A stretch of DNA of 64,000 bases from positions 80,241 through 144,240 of the forward strand of contig CAZWDO010000002.1 of assembly GCA_964632485.1 (NCBI GenBank), written 5' to 3'. Made by a program: the position numbers and the translations under genes. The notes beneath the pieces were generated by a model. It was not told the origin of the DNA. It worked only from the letters and a program-made list of their open reading frames with translations, and did no database searches. Every line of letters begins with the position of its first letter. Positions within the stretch are counted from its first letter, which is position 1. The DNA comes from CAZWDO01 sp964632485 [NCBI: uncultured bacterium]. GTDB taxonomy: Bacteria > JAGOEH01. Below, one piece after another: positions 1 through 9,012 of this stretch.

Positions 1-485
1 GGCGCCAATTTCATTTTATAATAAAAATCTGCTTTTTCTTCACCCAGCAGCGCTTCCCAATTCATCTTTTCAGGCCATCGTAAAAACAGATGGTCGCGGG
101 TTTGGACGGCAACTACGGGAAATCCTGCCATCTGAGCGATGCTCAGATAGAGAACGGCAAAATTGTCACAATCAAATGTTTTGGCTTTCAGGGCGGAACT
201 AAGGAGCAGATTCGATTGATAGTGGATACCTTCCCCGATGAGCGCTTGATGGACTGTATAAAAAAAATACCAGGGATCGGGTTTAGCTAATATCCCTTTT
301 TCCTGCAGAGAAAGCCAGGCATCATTCAGTAATTTGTTTAATATACTATCCGGTAAAGAATCCTGATAGCAACCCGCTTCCCGTTCCAATTCCAGAAAAC
401 GGTGGGCCATAGTGGGCGTATTATCGCCTGAACTGTTAATTAACATACTAAGAATAATTAAAATCATTCGAACACTTTTTTTCAT
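1..485 (-). CDS. Exported transglutaminase-like protein (5' part only)
   Basis: The gene runs off the left edge, leaving 161 codons from the ATG at 485. The protein opens with a basic, hydrophobic signal peptide (MKKSVRMILIILSML). The catalytic-type core follows: a DCDNFAVLYL segment with Cys at about residue 106, then DHLFLRWP with His at about 132, and a following NWE. This Cys...His...NWE order is typical of SirB1/transglutaminase-like proteins of the envelope, where it can act as a Cys-His hydrolase or cross-linking fold. The start is preceded by AAGGAT, very close to the ATG. What the enzyme acts on cannot be told from this fragment, and the C-terminal part lies outside the window. An unrelated 66-codon reading frame on the opposite strand is only a shadow of this gene. 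Confidence 0.7.
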   Translation of the reverse strand, partial: MKKSVRMILIILSMLINSSGDNTPTMAHRFLELEREAGCYQDSLPDSILNKLLNDAWLSLQEKGILAKPDPWYFFYTVHQALIGEGIHYQSNLLLSSALKAKTFDCDNFAVLYLSIAQMAGFPVVAVQTRDHLFLRWPEKMNWEALLGEEKADFYYKMKLA

Positions 486-712
486 ATCCTTATTTTAATA
501 TGAAATTTGGGATTTGTCAAGATTAATTTTTTTATTGCTCAACTTTTGGATTGTATTCATGAAAAAGATGATTGGATCCAGTAGAATTGTATATGAAATG
601 AAAAATTTAAAATCATGAAGAGTATTTCTTAATCAATTTTTAACAATTCATTAATTTTAAGTTCATAATTGAATTCTATATTGAGCATAACTATTAAAAG
701 AAGGGAATTAAA

Positions 713-3559
713 ATGAAACGTTACCTTGCCTTGTTGGTGATTATGTTATTAAGTATCGGCCTGTTGATGGCCGATGAGGCTAAAATTGGTGTCATATTCG
801 GTAAAATTGTAGACCAGGACACCGGAGAGCCATTAATTGGGGTCAATATACTGATTGACGGCACAATAATGGGCGCTGCCACTGATATCGAGGGCGCGTA
901 TCGGATTGAACGTGTTCCCGCTGGAATTTACAGTCTGAAGATTACGTGTATCGGTTATCAAACGATGAAGCTGCAGTCATTTGAACTGAAGAGTGGTGAA
1001 GTGAAGAAGTTTGATATTGCGATGCAGGAACAGTCGATTCAGGCCGATGAGGTAGTGGTGGAAGCCAAAGCGGTGACCAATACCGAGGCTAGCCTACTAA
1101 AAAACCGGCAGAAATCGACTTCTATCAGCGACGCCATCAGTTCCGAGGCAATTTCACGGCGCGGCAGCGGCAATGCGGCGGATGCCATGACCCAGGTCAC
1201 CGGCGCGTCGGTCGTAGGCGGAAAATATATCGTCATCCGCGGTTTGGGCGAACGCTATACCAGCACTCATCTCAACGGTATCGAACTTCCCAGCACCGAT
1301 CCCGATAAAAAAACGGTTCACATGGACCTGTTTCCGGGCAATATGCTGGAAAACATTGTTACTAAAAAGACCTTTACACCGGATCAACCGGGAAATTTCT
1401 CTGGCGGTATTGTCGATATCGGAACTAAAACCCAACCGGAAAAATTTTCCATGAAATTTTCCTCATCCATGTCCTATAATTCACAGGCGAATTTTAACAA
1501 CCAGTTTCTCACCTATCAGGGTGGAAATTCCGATTGGCTGGGTGTTGATGACGGTATTCGCGATTTGCCGGAAATTATCAAAAATAATGACAATCCGTTT
1601 CCCACCCCAGTGGAATCCCGTTTCGATAAACAGAAAGCGTCAACCCTGGATCAATATTCAAAAGCTTTCAACAGCATTATGACGCCCAACCGGACAACAT
1701 CACCCATCAATCAAAGTTATATGTTTTCGATCGGCAATCAGATTGCTCTTTTCAATCGGCCGCTTGGGTTTCTTTTCAGTCTGAGTTATAAACGGAATCT
1801 GAGTTTTTATGACAATGGTAAAATTCAACGTTGGCAATTGAACGGAACCACCGAGCAGGCAAATGCCCTGGATTACGAGATGAAGTTAAACGATCATAAA
1901 AGCAGTGATGAAGCGCTGGTAGGCAATCTGATGACCGCTTCCTACAAGCTGAGCTCGAACCATATTTTCAGCGCTAATTGGTTTTATACTCATAGCGGTG
2001 AGAAAACTACTCGCTTTCAAAGCGGCGAATGGCCCGATCAATTGGATTTGAATTCGGTTTATGAAACCCGTTCTCTGCTCTTTATTGAGCGTTCCATCCA
2101 ATCCTTGCAAATGAATGGCCAGCATTTGTTTCTTGATCGGTTGCAGGCGCATTGGAATTTGACCCGTTCCACCACCGCCCAGGATGATCCCGATTTACGG
2201 TTTTTTAGTAATGATTATTCCCTTGATATGGAAAACGGGGATACCACCTGGTCGATCAGCAAGAACCTCTATAATTATCCCACCCGTTTTTACAGAAGCC
2301 TCGAAGAAAACAATACCCATGGCAATCTTAAGTTTTCTCTGCCGGTAAATAACTATGTTCTGCGCAATGGGAAGATCAGTTTGGGGATGTCGTATGGCTC
2401 CATTGACCGCGCGTTTACTGAAAAACGCTATGAAGTTCGTCAGCAGGAAATTCGTTATATGGGGAACGACAGCCTGTTTTTCGATCCTTCAAGTTTTGGC
2501 ATTATCGACAGCGCCAATAATCGCTATCGCTTCGGCAACTATATTTCGGACTGTAGTGATTATCGCAATAATTATTCCGGCGACCAGGCAATCCATGCCG
2601 GCTTTTTTATGGTCGAATCATATATCAGCTCCCATTTGCGATTCATTACCGGCGTTCGCTATGAAACTACCGATTTAACAGTAACCAGTCAGGACACGAC
2701 AGCGCTTGAAGGCGCAATTTCAACCCGCGATTGGCTGCCGTCTCTAAATTTTGTTTATGAACTACCCTGGCGAATGAATCTGCGCCTTTCCTACGGGCGC
2801 ACTCTTGCCCGTCCAAATTTCCGGGAGATGGCTCCCTTCCGATCTTTCGAATTTATCGGCGATTATATATTCGAGGGCAATCCTCATCTGAAGCGCACTT
2901 TGATCGACAACTATGATTTCCGTTGGGAATGGTTCATAAACCCCGGTGAAATTTTGGCTGTCAGTACTTTTTACAAACAGTTCCGGAATCCGATTGAGCG
3001 CACGATTGAAATCGAAACCAACCAGATTACCTATCAGAACGTGCCCGAAGGCCGGGTCTGGGGCGCCGAATTTGAAGCGCGCCGTCAATTGGGTTCTTTA
3101 TGGTCCGCTTTGAATTATTTCGCAGTAAGTTCCAATCTATCCTTGATTCATTCCCAAATTAATATTCCTGCGGATGAATACCAATTGATTCTTAAATCAG
3201 ATGTTCATGCCAAAGACACGCGTCCCCTTTTCGGCCAGTCCCCGTACCTGTTCAATATCGAACTGGCATACGACAATCCCAATTTGGATCTGGTGGCCAA
3301 TCTCTATTTGAATTTATTCGGTTCCCGCTTGTCGGAAGTTACTATGGGCGCTACCCCGGATGTGTTTGAACAGCCGCAGGGCAAGTTGGATTTTTCGATA
3401 TCGAAGACGTTGCTTAATAATATTCAGTTTAGATTTGGCGCCAATAATATTTTGGATGCTAAATCCGAAAAAACAATCAAATACAAGGGGAAGAGTTATC
3501 TTTTTGAACAGTATGCCAGGGGCCGCAGCTTTTCATTCGGAATTTCGTACGCTCTGTAA
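713..3559 (+). CDS. TonB-dependent outer-membrane receptor with carboxypeptidase-regulatory-like N-terminal domain
   Basis: The 948-residue protein begins with a signal peptide ending near LLMADEA. A CarboxypepD_reg-like beta-sandwich follows at about residues 27-105 (GKIVDQDTGEPLIGVNI), then a plug domain at about 135-250 with the motif RGLGERYTSTHLNG (about 176-189). The rest is a long, aromatic-rich beta-barrel ending in a beta-strand (SFGISYAL), as expected for a 22-strand TonB receptor. It should import a bulky ligand across the outer membrane, powered by TonB/ExbBD, none of which is in the window. The ATG has a GAAGGGAA ribosome binding site. The next gene, 84 bases downstream, encodes a surface beta-helix protein, and the pair probably works together. 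The substrate is not evident. Confidence 0.9.
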   Translation: MKRYLALLVIMLLSIGLLMADEAKIGVIFGKIVDQDTGEPLIGVNILIDGTIMGAATDIEGAYRIERVPAGIYSLKITCIGYQTMKLQSFELKSGEVKKFDIAMQEQSIQADEVVVEAKAVTNTEASLLKNRQKSTSISDAISSEAISRRGSGNAADAMTQVTGASVVGGKYIVIRGLGERYTSTHLNGIELPSTDPDKKTVHMDLFPGNMLENIVTKKTFTPDQPGNFSGGIVDIGTKTQPEKFSMKFSSSMSYNSQANFNNQFLTYQGGNSDWLGVDDGIRDLPEIIKNNDNPFPTPVESRFDKQKASTLDQYSKAFNSIMTPNRTTSPINQSYMFSIGNQIALFNRPLGFLFSLSYKRNLSFYDNGKIQRWQLNGTTEQANALDYEMKLNDHKSSDEALVGNLMTASYKLSSNHIFSANWFYTHSGEKTTRFQSGEWPDQLDLNSVYETRSLLFIERSIQSLQMNGQHLFLDRLQAHWNLTRSTTAQDDPDLRFFSNDYSLDMENGDTTWSISKNLYNYPTRFYRSLEENNTHGNLKFSLPVNNYVLRNGKISLGMSYGSIDRAFTEKRYEVRQQEIRYMGNDSLFFDPSSFGIIDSANNRYRFGNYISDCSDYRNNYSGDQAIHAGFFMVESYISSHLRFITGVRYETTDLTVTSQDTTALEGAISTRDWLPSLNFVYELPWRMNLRLSYGRTLARPNFREMAPFRSFEFIGDYIFEGNPHLKRTLIDNYDFRWEWFINPGEILAVSTFYKQFRNPIERTIEIETNQITYQNVPEGRVWGAEFEARRQLGSLWSALNYFAVSSNLSLIHSQINIPADEYQLILKSDVHAKDTRPLFGQSPYLFNIELAYDNPNLDLVANLYLNLFGSRLSEVTMGATPDVFEQPQGKLDFSISKTLLNNIQFRFGANNILDAKSEKTIKYKGKSYLFEQYARGRSFSFGISYAL

Positions 3560-3563
3560 TAAT

Positions 3564-3598
3564 ACGCTGGGTAGGTCGCAAACCATTCCGCTCAGCGT
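3564..3598 (+). other. Possible intercistronic hairpin
   Basis: ACGCTG at 3564-3569 can pair with CAGCGT at 3593-3598 in the gap between the receptor and the surface-protein gene. It has no U tract, so it is not a canonical terminator. It could be an mRNA processing or stability element that lets the downstream gene be more abundant. The stem is only 6 bp with a long loop, so this is a weak call. Confidence 0.2.
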
Positions 3599-3643
3599 TT
3601 ATAGAGTCGAAATGCGCAATAATCAAAAACCAAGGAGAAACGT

Positions 3644-5314
3644 ATGAAACATTTCTGTAAGTTCTTGACGGCTTTGCTGTTGCTTTCCACGATCGCCATG
3701 GCGGCGACCACGGATCTGAACAAGCCGCGCAAAGTGGTAACGGACGCGAGTATCAACGCGGGCGAGAGCGTATTCTGGAGCAAGGATACGGTGTATGTGA
3801 TGGATGGGTATGTCTATGTGGAAGAGGGCGCCGTATTGACGATCGAATCGGGCGCGGTGATCAAGGGATTAGAGACACCGACGAACGGCAAGAGCGTGTT
3901 AGTGATATCGCGCGGCGCGAAGTTATACGCGCAGGGTACGGCGGTGGAGCCGATTATTTTTACGACAGAGCATGACAGCGTGGCGTTGATGGATACCCCG
4001 GAAGCGGGCGATCGCGTGGATTATCGCACGGATCGCAGCTTGTGGGGCGGTGTGGTGTTGTTGGGCCGCGCGCAGTTGAACGTTTCGACGGAGAAGGTGG
4101 TGGAAGGGTTGCCGGACGATCCGCGGGCCTATTACGGCGGCAACGACGATGCCGACAATTCGGGCGTTTTGCGTTACGTATCGATCCGCTATACGGGCAT
4201 TACGGTGGAAGCGAATAAGGAATTGCAGGGATTGACCTGCGGTTGTGTGGGCTCTGGCACGGTGATCGAGTATGTGGAATCGTTTATGAGCGGCGACGAC
4301 GGTTTTGAATTTTTCGGGGGGACCTTCAATTCGAAGTATCTGGCGGCGGTATTCGCCGATGACGATGCGTTTGACTATGACCAGGGCTATCGCGGCAAGG
4401 GCCAGTTCTGGTTCGCGCTTCAGGCTCCGGACAAAGGCGACAAGCTGGGCGAATACGACAGCGGTGATGAAGGAGCTTACACGGCGACGCCGCTGGCGCA
4501 GCCGATGCTTTATAATGTGACGTATATCGGCGGCGGCGCGAGTTCGACCGAGGGCGAAGGCATCAAATATAAAGAATACGGCGGCGGCGAGCACTACAAT
4601 AGCATATTCACCGAGATGCGCAAGGAATGCGTGGTAGTGGATTCAGGAGCCGGGGAAACGAGTTACAATCGTTTGGGCACGGGCATTAAGCTGGAGAACA
4701 ATTTGTGGTTCAAGAGCGCGGGCGTGGGATTTGACAATGCGACGTTCCTGCCGCAGGCCTTTATGAAAACCTATCTGGAATCGAACAGCAACTGGGCGGA
4801 AGACCCGATGCTGCGCGCGGTCGGCCGTTTGGAAGCGAACAGCCTGGACCCTCGTCCGGCAGTGAACAGTCCGGCGATGACGCGCGCGTTGAAAAGCTAT
4901 CCCAGCGACGGCTTTTTCACGGCGGTGAACTATATGGGCGCCTTCGGCCAGGAAAACTGGCTCTCCGGCTGGACCGCCCTCTCCCATAACGGCGTGGCGA
5001 CCACCAATGCCCAGCCCAGCGCCATCGACGACCTGCCGACGCGCTGGAATGGCAAGACCTCCCTCTCCGCCAATTATCCCAATCCGTTCAATCCTACGAC
5101 CCGCATCCAGTTCAGTCTGAACCAGGCCGGCCGTGTGGAGCTGAATGTCTATAACATGATGGGACAGAAAGTGAAAACTTTGGTGAACGCAACCAAGTCC
5201 GCCGGTACCTATACGGTGGAATTCGACGGCGCCGGTTTGCCTTCGGGTGTCTATTTCTATCAGTTGACCACCCCGGAAACCAGCCTCAATAACAAGATGA
5301 TGTTGCTCAAATAA
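3644..5314 (+). CDS. Secreted beta-helix-like surface protein with type IX secretion sorting domain
   Basis: The 556-residue protein has a signal peptide (about 1-22, ending TIAMAA) and a large beta-rich central region with repeated short strands (for example YVYVEEGAVLTIESGAVIKG). It contains a characteristic stretch GDDGFEFFGGTF and a Cys-Gly-Cys near residue 200. The C-terminal 80 residues (from about 477, NYPNPFNPTT) are a type A sorting domain with the usual LPSGVYFYQL end, so export by a type IX system is expected. Similar proteins commonly sit beside a TonB receptor, as here; their ligand is unknown to me. Codon use is strikingly GC-ending compared with every neighbour, which produces long false frames on the minus strand. 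This suggests very high expression or recent acquisition. AAGGAG precedes the ATG. Confidence 0.85.
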   Translation: MKHFCKFLTALLLLSTIAMAATTDLNKPRKVVTDASINAGESVFWSKDTVYVMDGYVYVEEGAVLTIESGAVIKGLETPTNGKSVLVISRGAKLYAQGTAVEPIIFTTEHDSVALMDTPEAGDRVDYRTDRSLWGGVVLLGRAQLNVSTEKVVEGLPDDPRAYYGGNDDADNSGVLRYVSIRYTGITVEANKELQGLTCGCVGSGTVIEYVESFMSGDDGFEFFGGTFNSKYLAAVFADDDAFDYDQGYRGKGQFWFALQAPDKGDKLGEYDSGDEGAYTATPLAQPMLYNVTYIGGGASSTEGEGIKYKEYGGGEHYNSIFTEMRKECVVVDSGAGETSYNRLGTGIKLENNLWFKSAGVGFDNATFLPQAFMKTYLESNSNWAEDPMLRAVGRLEANSLDPRPAVNSPAMTRALKSYPSDGFFTAVNYMGAFGQENWLSGWTALSHNGVATTNAQPSAIDDLPTRWNGKTSLSANYPNPFNPTTRIQFSLNQAGRVELNVYNMMGQKVKTLVNATKSAGTYTVEFDGAGLPSGVYFYQLTTPETSLNNKMMLLK

Positions 5315-5345
5315 GCAACGAATCGTTTCATTCCCTTCTTTCTCA

Positions 5346-5378
5346 GGGCGCGGCCATCGTGGTCGCGCCCTTTTTTTT
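5346..5378 (+). terminator. Strong intrinsic terminator
   Basis: GGGCGCGGCC (5346-5355) pairs with GGTCGCGCCC (5361-5370) over a 5-base loop. It is followed by eight T residues. It closes the receptor/surface-protein unit and is the strongest rho-independent terminator in the window. Confidence 0.9.
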
Positions 5379-5795
5379 AATCACAGACGGCGCCGTTCTG
5401 TTCGGCAACAATATGAAAGATAATATCTTGATTCACTGTTAAAGCCCGAATGAATCAAAAAAAACTTGTTTTTTTAACAAAAAATGATTATATTTTTATA
5501 TAATATAGTATTGCGCGAAGTATTAAATGGGTGGATAGTGAAGTGCAAAGTTTGCAGAGAATATTTGAGAAGAATGGGATTTATAAATCCAGGCATATTA
5601 TAATATCTTAAGGAACTCAAGATTGAACGATTTGAATGAAATCAAGATCAAGGAGGAAGAATGTCGATGGCAATATCATTCGTATTTGTACGATTGCCGA
5701 TATTCTGGATGACGGGTTCTATCTGGAGTCAAATACAAAATGGGAGCGGTATTTCCCCGCCATGGAGCTGGAAGTCTGGCGCTGAGGCGTGCAAT
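5379..5795. other. Intergenic region with an AT-rich stretch and a small reading frame
   Basis: This is a 417-base gap between the terminator and the 3' end of the acyltransferase gene. It is very AT-rich at 5455-5520 and has a possible weak promoter (TTAACA at 5474, 17-base spacer, TATATA at 5497). The right half holds the 49-codon frame described separately. I see nothing else. Confidence 0.5.
5636..5785 (+). pseudogene. 49-codon small ORF, possibly the decayed 3' end of a gene
   Basis: ATG at 5636 and TGA at 5783-5785. The last two thirds read like genuine protein (NIIRICTIADILDDGFYLES, then KWERYFPAMELEVWR), whereas the first nine residues (MKSRSRRKN) look unnatural. A better-looking stretch (NDLNEIKIKEE) lies just upstream in another frame, which suggests a frameshifted remnant rather than an intact small gene. 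No family was recognised. Confidence 0.25.
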
Positions 5796-7565
5796 TCAGG
5801 AAGATAATTGAATTTTTTCAACCATAAGTTCATGAGACTTCAGATAGCGTTTGATGCGGTTGGGCTTGAACTTGTAAGTATCCAGCAGAATCAAGCCGTC
5901 CACCGCGCCGGAAAAATCGGGATCAATGTTGAATCCCAAAAACGCGATTCCGTCGGGGGCGCATAGGTCGCAGTATTTACGGAAAAGTACCGGAATACTG
6001 TAGCCATAGATTTTAAGATGTTCTTTTAATTGACGAAGATCGCTATCCACGGTTTGGCTGGAAACGCTTTTTATTTCGTTGGAATTCGATGTTTTCCCTG
6101 GAATATAGGGATTTCGTGGAGATACGCATTGAATAGGGGAGGGATACCAATGCGTATAATAATTGACAATTAGGTCCTTAATCGGATCAGGATAAGTATT
6201 GCTGATGGTAACGGCCCCGATCAGATAGCGAATACCTTCTTTGGCATTCAGATAGGCTCCGATGCCTTGCCAGAGATAATCCAACGCGTTGTGACGCCAA
6301 TATTTTTCCTGAATGAAAGAGCGCCCCAGTTCGATTGATTGCTCCAGTATCGATTTGCTCGCGTTTTGGTATCCAAACAGTGAATGCGTATAAAGACCCT
6401 GGAAATCCCGAAGAGGAAGGATATCGCGAATCGTCAGTAAACGATAAGCGCCGACGACTTCCAATTCCTTATCATCCCAAAGGATGAGATGATCATAATA
6501 TCGGTCATACTCATCGTGATCCAGTCGTTTCCCCGTGCCTTCGCCGACTTTACGAAATGTGATCTCACGCAGGCGCGCAATTTCCAATAATAGATTGGGC
6601 GCTTGATCGCCATTGAGCAAGTGAAGTCGAAAGCGCTCCCCGAAATCGAGCAGCAGGTTTTCTTCATGCAATTCGTGTTTGAGCGTTCGTCGGGAAACAG
6701 GAGCTATGATCGTTTTTTCCGTATGGAAAATAGTTCGATTTCGATTTTCCTGAAACGATCCCAACCGATAGACGTGTTTACGTAAAAGTTTAATTTCCTT
6801 TTCCGGTTTTAAGCTGGAATTTTTAAAATGGGCGCCGGCGATGGGATCGCCGATAAAAAGTTCTATTTTTTTATGACGTTTTAAAAATAGTTCATTGGGC
6901 AGCAGCAGCATGGAAAATGATTTGTTCAGCCAGGACAGGAAGTAGAATAAAGCGGAATTGCGACTTTTCACGCGAATCGGCAGAATTGGGGCGCTGTATT
7001 TCTTCGCGTAAGTCAGTGTACCCTTCATCCATTTTTTATCTTTAAGGCCGTTGAGGCCCAATCGGGATACTTCGGCGGCGGGAAAGAAAATCACGACGCC
7101 TTCATTTTTCAATACGAACTCGATTTGCTGGTGGCTTTGCCGCCGCGAGGCGTGGGAAAACACATCTACGGGAATGAATAGATTTCTCAGGGGTCCAAGA
7201 TGCATTAGAACATCGTTGACGACAATTTTGACGTCGGAGCGAACGGAGCCGATCAACAACAGGACGGACAAGGCATCCAGCGCCCCCAGCGGGTGATTGG
7301 CCACGCATATCAGCCGCCCTTCGGCTGGAATCCGCTGTCGTTCCTTTTCAGACGTGACAAAGGTAAAATCCAGATAATCGAAAACTTCTCGGATCAATTC
7401 GAAATCCTTGACGGATGGATGGCGCTGGAGAAATGTATCTATTTCGTTTATATGCAATAAATGACGCAAAAATCCGTTGATTAAACTCTGCGCCCAGGAA
7501 GGGTATTTTTTCAGAAATTCCGGCGCGTATTGCTCTAAAATCAGGTTTAGATTAATTGAGTTCAT
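5796..7565 (-). CDS. Bifunctional OlsF-like acyltransferase (PlsC-type plus GNAT-like), probable ornithine-lipid synthase
   Basis: The protein has 589 residues and two acyltransferase parts. The N-terminal half carries a PlsC-type domain with the acceptor motif NHPLGALD (His at about 91, Asp at about 97) and FFPAAEVSRLG at about 160-170. The C-terminal half (about 300-530) resembles hemolysin/OlsB N-acyltransferases, with FRKVGEGTG and DHLILWDDKELEVVGAYRL. Known OlsF proteins have this layout: the C-terminal domain N-acylates ornithine and the N-terminal domain O-acylates the product, giving the phosphate-free ornithine lipid. It starts inside the stop of the upstream flippase-like gene (ATGA overlap), so the two are translationally coupled. 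OlsF is an assignment from architecture; a related amino-acid lipid product is possible. Confidence 0.7.
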   Translation of the reverse strand: MNSINLNLILEQYAPEFLKKYPSWAQSLINGFLRHLLHINEIDTFLQRHPSVKDFELIREVFDYLDFTFVTSEKERQRIPAEGRLICVANHPLGALDALSVLLLIGSVRSDVKIVVNDVLMHLGPLRNLFIPVDVFSHASRRQSHQQIEFVLKNEGVVIFFPAAEVSRLGLNGLKDKKWMKGTLTYAKKYSAPILPIRVKSRNSALFYFLSWLNKSFSMLLLPNELFLKRHKKIELFIGDPIAGAHFKNSSLKPEKEIKLLRKHVYRLGSFQENRNRTIFHTEKTIIAPVSRRTLKHELHEENLLLDFGERFRLHLLNGDQAPNLLLEIARLREITFRKVGEGTGKRLDHDEYDRYYDHLILWDDKELEVVGAYRLLTIRDILPLRDFQGLYTHSLFGYQNASKSILEQSIELGRSFIQEKYWRHNALDYLWQGIGAYLNAKEGIRYLIGAVTISNTYPDPIKDLIVNYYTHWYPSPIQCVSPRNPYIPGKTSNSNEIKSVSSQTVDSDLRQLKEHLKIYGYSIPVLFRKYCDLCAPDGIAFLGFNIDPDFSGAVDGLILLDTYKFKPNRIKRYLKSHELMVEKIQLSS

Positions 7566-8647
7566 ACTATCTCCCTTTCCAGAATTGATGTTGAAAATCC
7601 GTTAAGCAACGCAATCAGCGCCAAATCGAGCAATAATACCAAATAAAATGTGATGAACCGCCATCCAATCATCAACACTCCGATAATTTCCAGCGGAATC
7701 AGGGATTGATAGATAAAATAAAAAGCGGCTTCGGCGCCTCCGCTGCCGCCGGGTAGGGGGAATACGCACATGAACATATAGACGATCCATTGCAATACGA
7801 AAAATTCCAGAAATGAAATTTGCAATCCGAGGGACCAGGCAATCACGGCGATAATGGAAAACCGACAAATCCATTGCATGATCGATAACGAAAACGCCAG
7901 GGCGAAACAGACTCCGCCCGTTTGCTGAATCTGCGCCAGAGCACGTTTTATTTCTCCGATATGTTCTTGGATTGCCGGTTTGATTTTAATAAAAAAATCC
8001 GCAAGTTTTCGATAGATAACGGTTTTTTTGATAATCGCAATTTTTGTTATCAGCCATCCAGTAAGCATAATGATTGATACGATCCATACCGTTTGCGATA
8101 AATGGATCGATTTAATAATGTGATTGATAAAGGGGTATTGATGTTGGGAAATGACAAAAATTACCATGGGGATATTCAAAATTAGAAACAAAGCATCCTC
8201 AATCGATCCGAAGGAAGTGATACATACGGCTTTTCCCAGCGATATCCCCTCGCTCATCAATAGGCTGATTTTGACTGGAGCGCCGCCCAAAGCGGTGGGT
8301 GTGACTACTGAACTCAGTTCCGAAGCGATCACCATACGAAAAATGCTTTTAAAACTGATGCGATATCCCAGAAATCGAGTCCATATTCTGCACCTGAAGG
8401 AATTGAGAAACCAGGGCAGGGTAGCCAGTATGATAATCGGTACTATCCAAATGGGTGAGAAGTTGCGGAGTGATGACCAAACCTCGCGATCCGTTGTGAA
8501 AAAAGTAATGATCAACATAGTAAATACGCTCAATGATATAATGACAATCAGTGAGCGAATAATTTTTTTCATGACTAAACGGTCTATAGCCATTTGGCCC
8601 GATAATAACCGGCTGATTTGAACTGATATAACAGCGCTTTCCGGCAT
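7562..8647 (-). CDS. Flippase-like polytopic membrane protein (LPG synthase transmembrane-region family)
   Basis: The 361-residue protein has about eight hydrophobic segments and the family signature region LGGAPVKISLLMSEG followed later by FPLPGGSGGAEAAFYFIYQ. This matches the UPF0104/AglD-type integral membrane family related to the membrane part of lysylphosphatidylglycerol synthase. Members are thought to help move or modify lipids and lipid-linked glycans in the inner membrane. GAAAGGAAAC precedes the ATG at 8647; internal ATGs lack a ribosome binding site. It overlaps the OlsF-like gene by 4 bases, which suggests that it handles the lipid made there. The aminoacyl-transfer (GNAT/MprF C-terminal) domain is absent. 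Confidence 0.8.
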   Translation of the reverse strand: MPESAVISVQISRLLSGQMAIDRLVMKKIIRSLIVIISLSVFTMLIITFFTTDREVWSSLRNFSPIWIVPIIILATLPWFLNSFRCRIWTRFLGYRISFKSIFRMVIASELSSVVTPTALGGAPVKISLLMSEGISLGKAVCITSFGSIEDALFLILNIPMVIFVISQHQYPFINHIIKSIHLSQTVWIVSIIMLTGWLITKIAIIKKTVIYRKLADFFIKIKPAIQEHIGEIKRALAQIQQTGGVCFALAFSLSIMQWICRFSIIAVIAWSLGLQISFLEFFVLQWIVYMFMCVFPLPGGSGGAEAAFYFIYQSLIPLEIIGVLMIGWRFITFYLVLLLDLALIALLNGFSTSILEREIV

Positions 8648-9012
8648 GGGGTTTGTTTCCTTTCGTTTGGTTTTTGGAAATCTTGAATTTTCTTTGAATA
8701 TACATTTGTTTGATTAAGACAATATTAGGGTATAATTAAATTTCCATTAATAATACAAGTTCGGCTACCCAAAATATTCCAATTTAAAAAGGAAGCTGCA
8801 AGGCAAATTTTAAAGGGGAATGCTCACAATTCAAGGCATTTGCCGCTAATTCCGTTAATTTTCAATTACTATTTTCAGCTCAAAGGGGAAGCTCCCGGTT
8901 TCCCGCTTGATATTATGGTTGAGAACAGGTGAGTTACAATCCTTTTGTTGGAATAACTGAAAATTAACCATAAAGAAATTTAATCTTAACAATCACTTTG
9001 TATATTGCAGTC
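8648..9012. other. Divergent intergenic region
   Basis: This is a 365-base gap between the divergent flippase-like and GT2 genes. It is AT-rich and presumably holds promoters for both directions. I found only poor hexamer matches (a possible TTGTAT...TTATAC pair on the minus strand near 8730-8760) and no reading frame that looks coding. AAAGGGGAA occurs twice (about 8813 and 8882), but no longer repeat is evident. Confidence 0.4.

Noticed and set aside
90-290. 66-codon plus-strand frame at the left edge
   Set aside because: It is antisense to the clear transglutaminase-like gene, whose protein has a signal peptide and catalytic motifs.
3923-4594. 223-codon minus-strand frame inside the surface-protein gene
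   Set aside because: It arises from the GC-ending codon bias of the plus-strand gene; its His/Arg/Ala-rich composition is unnatural.
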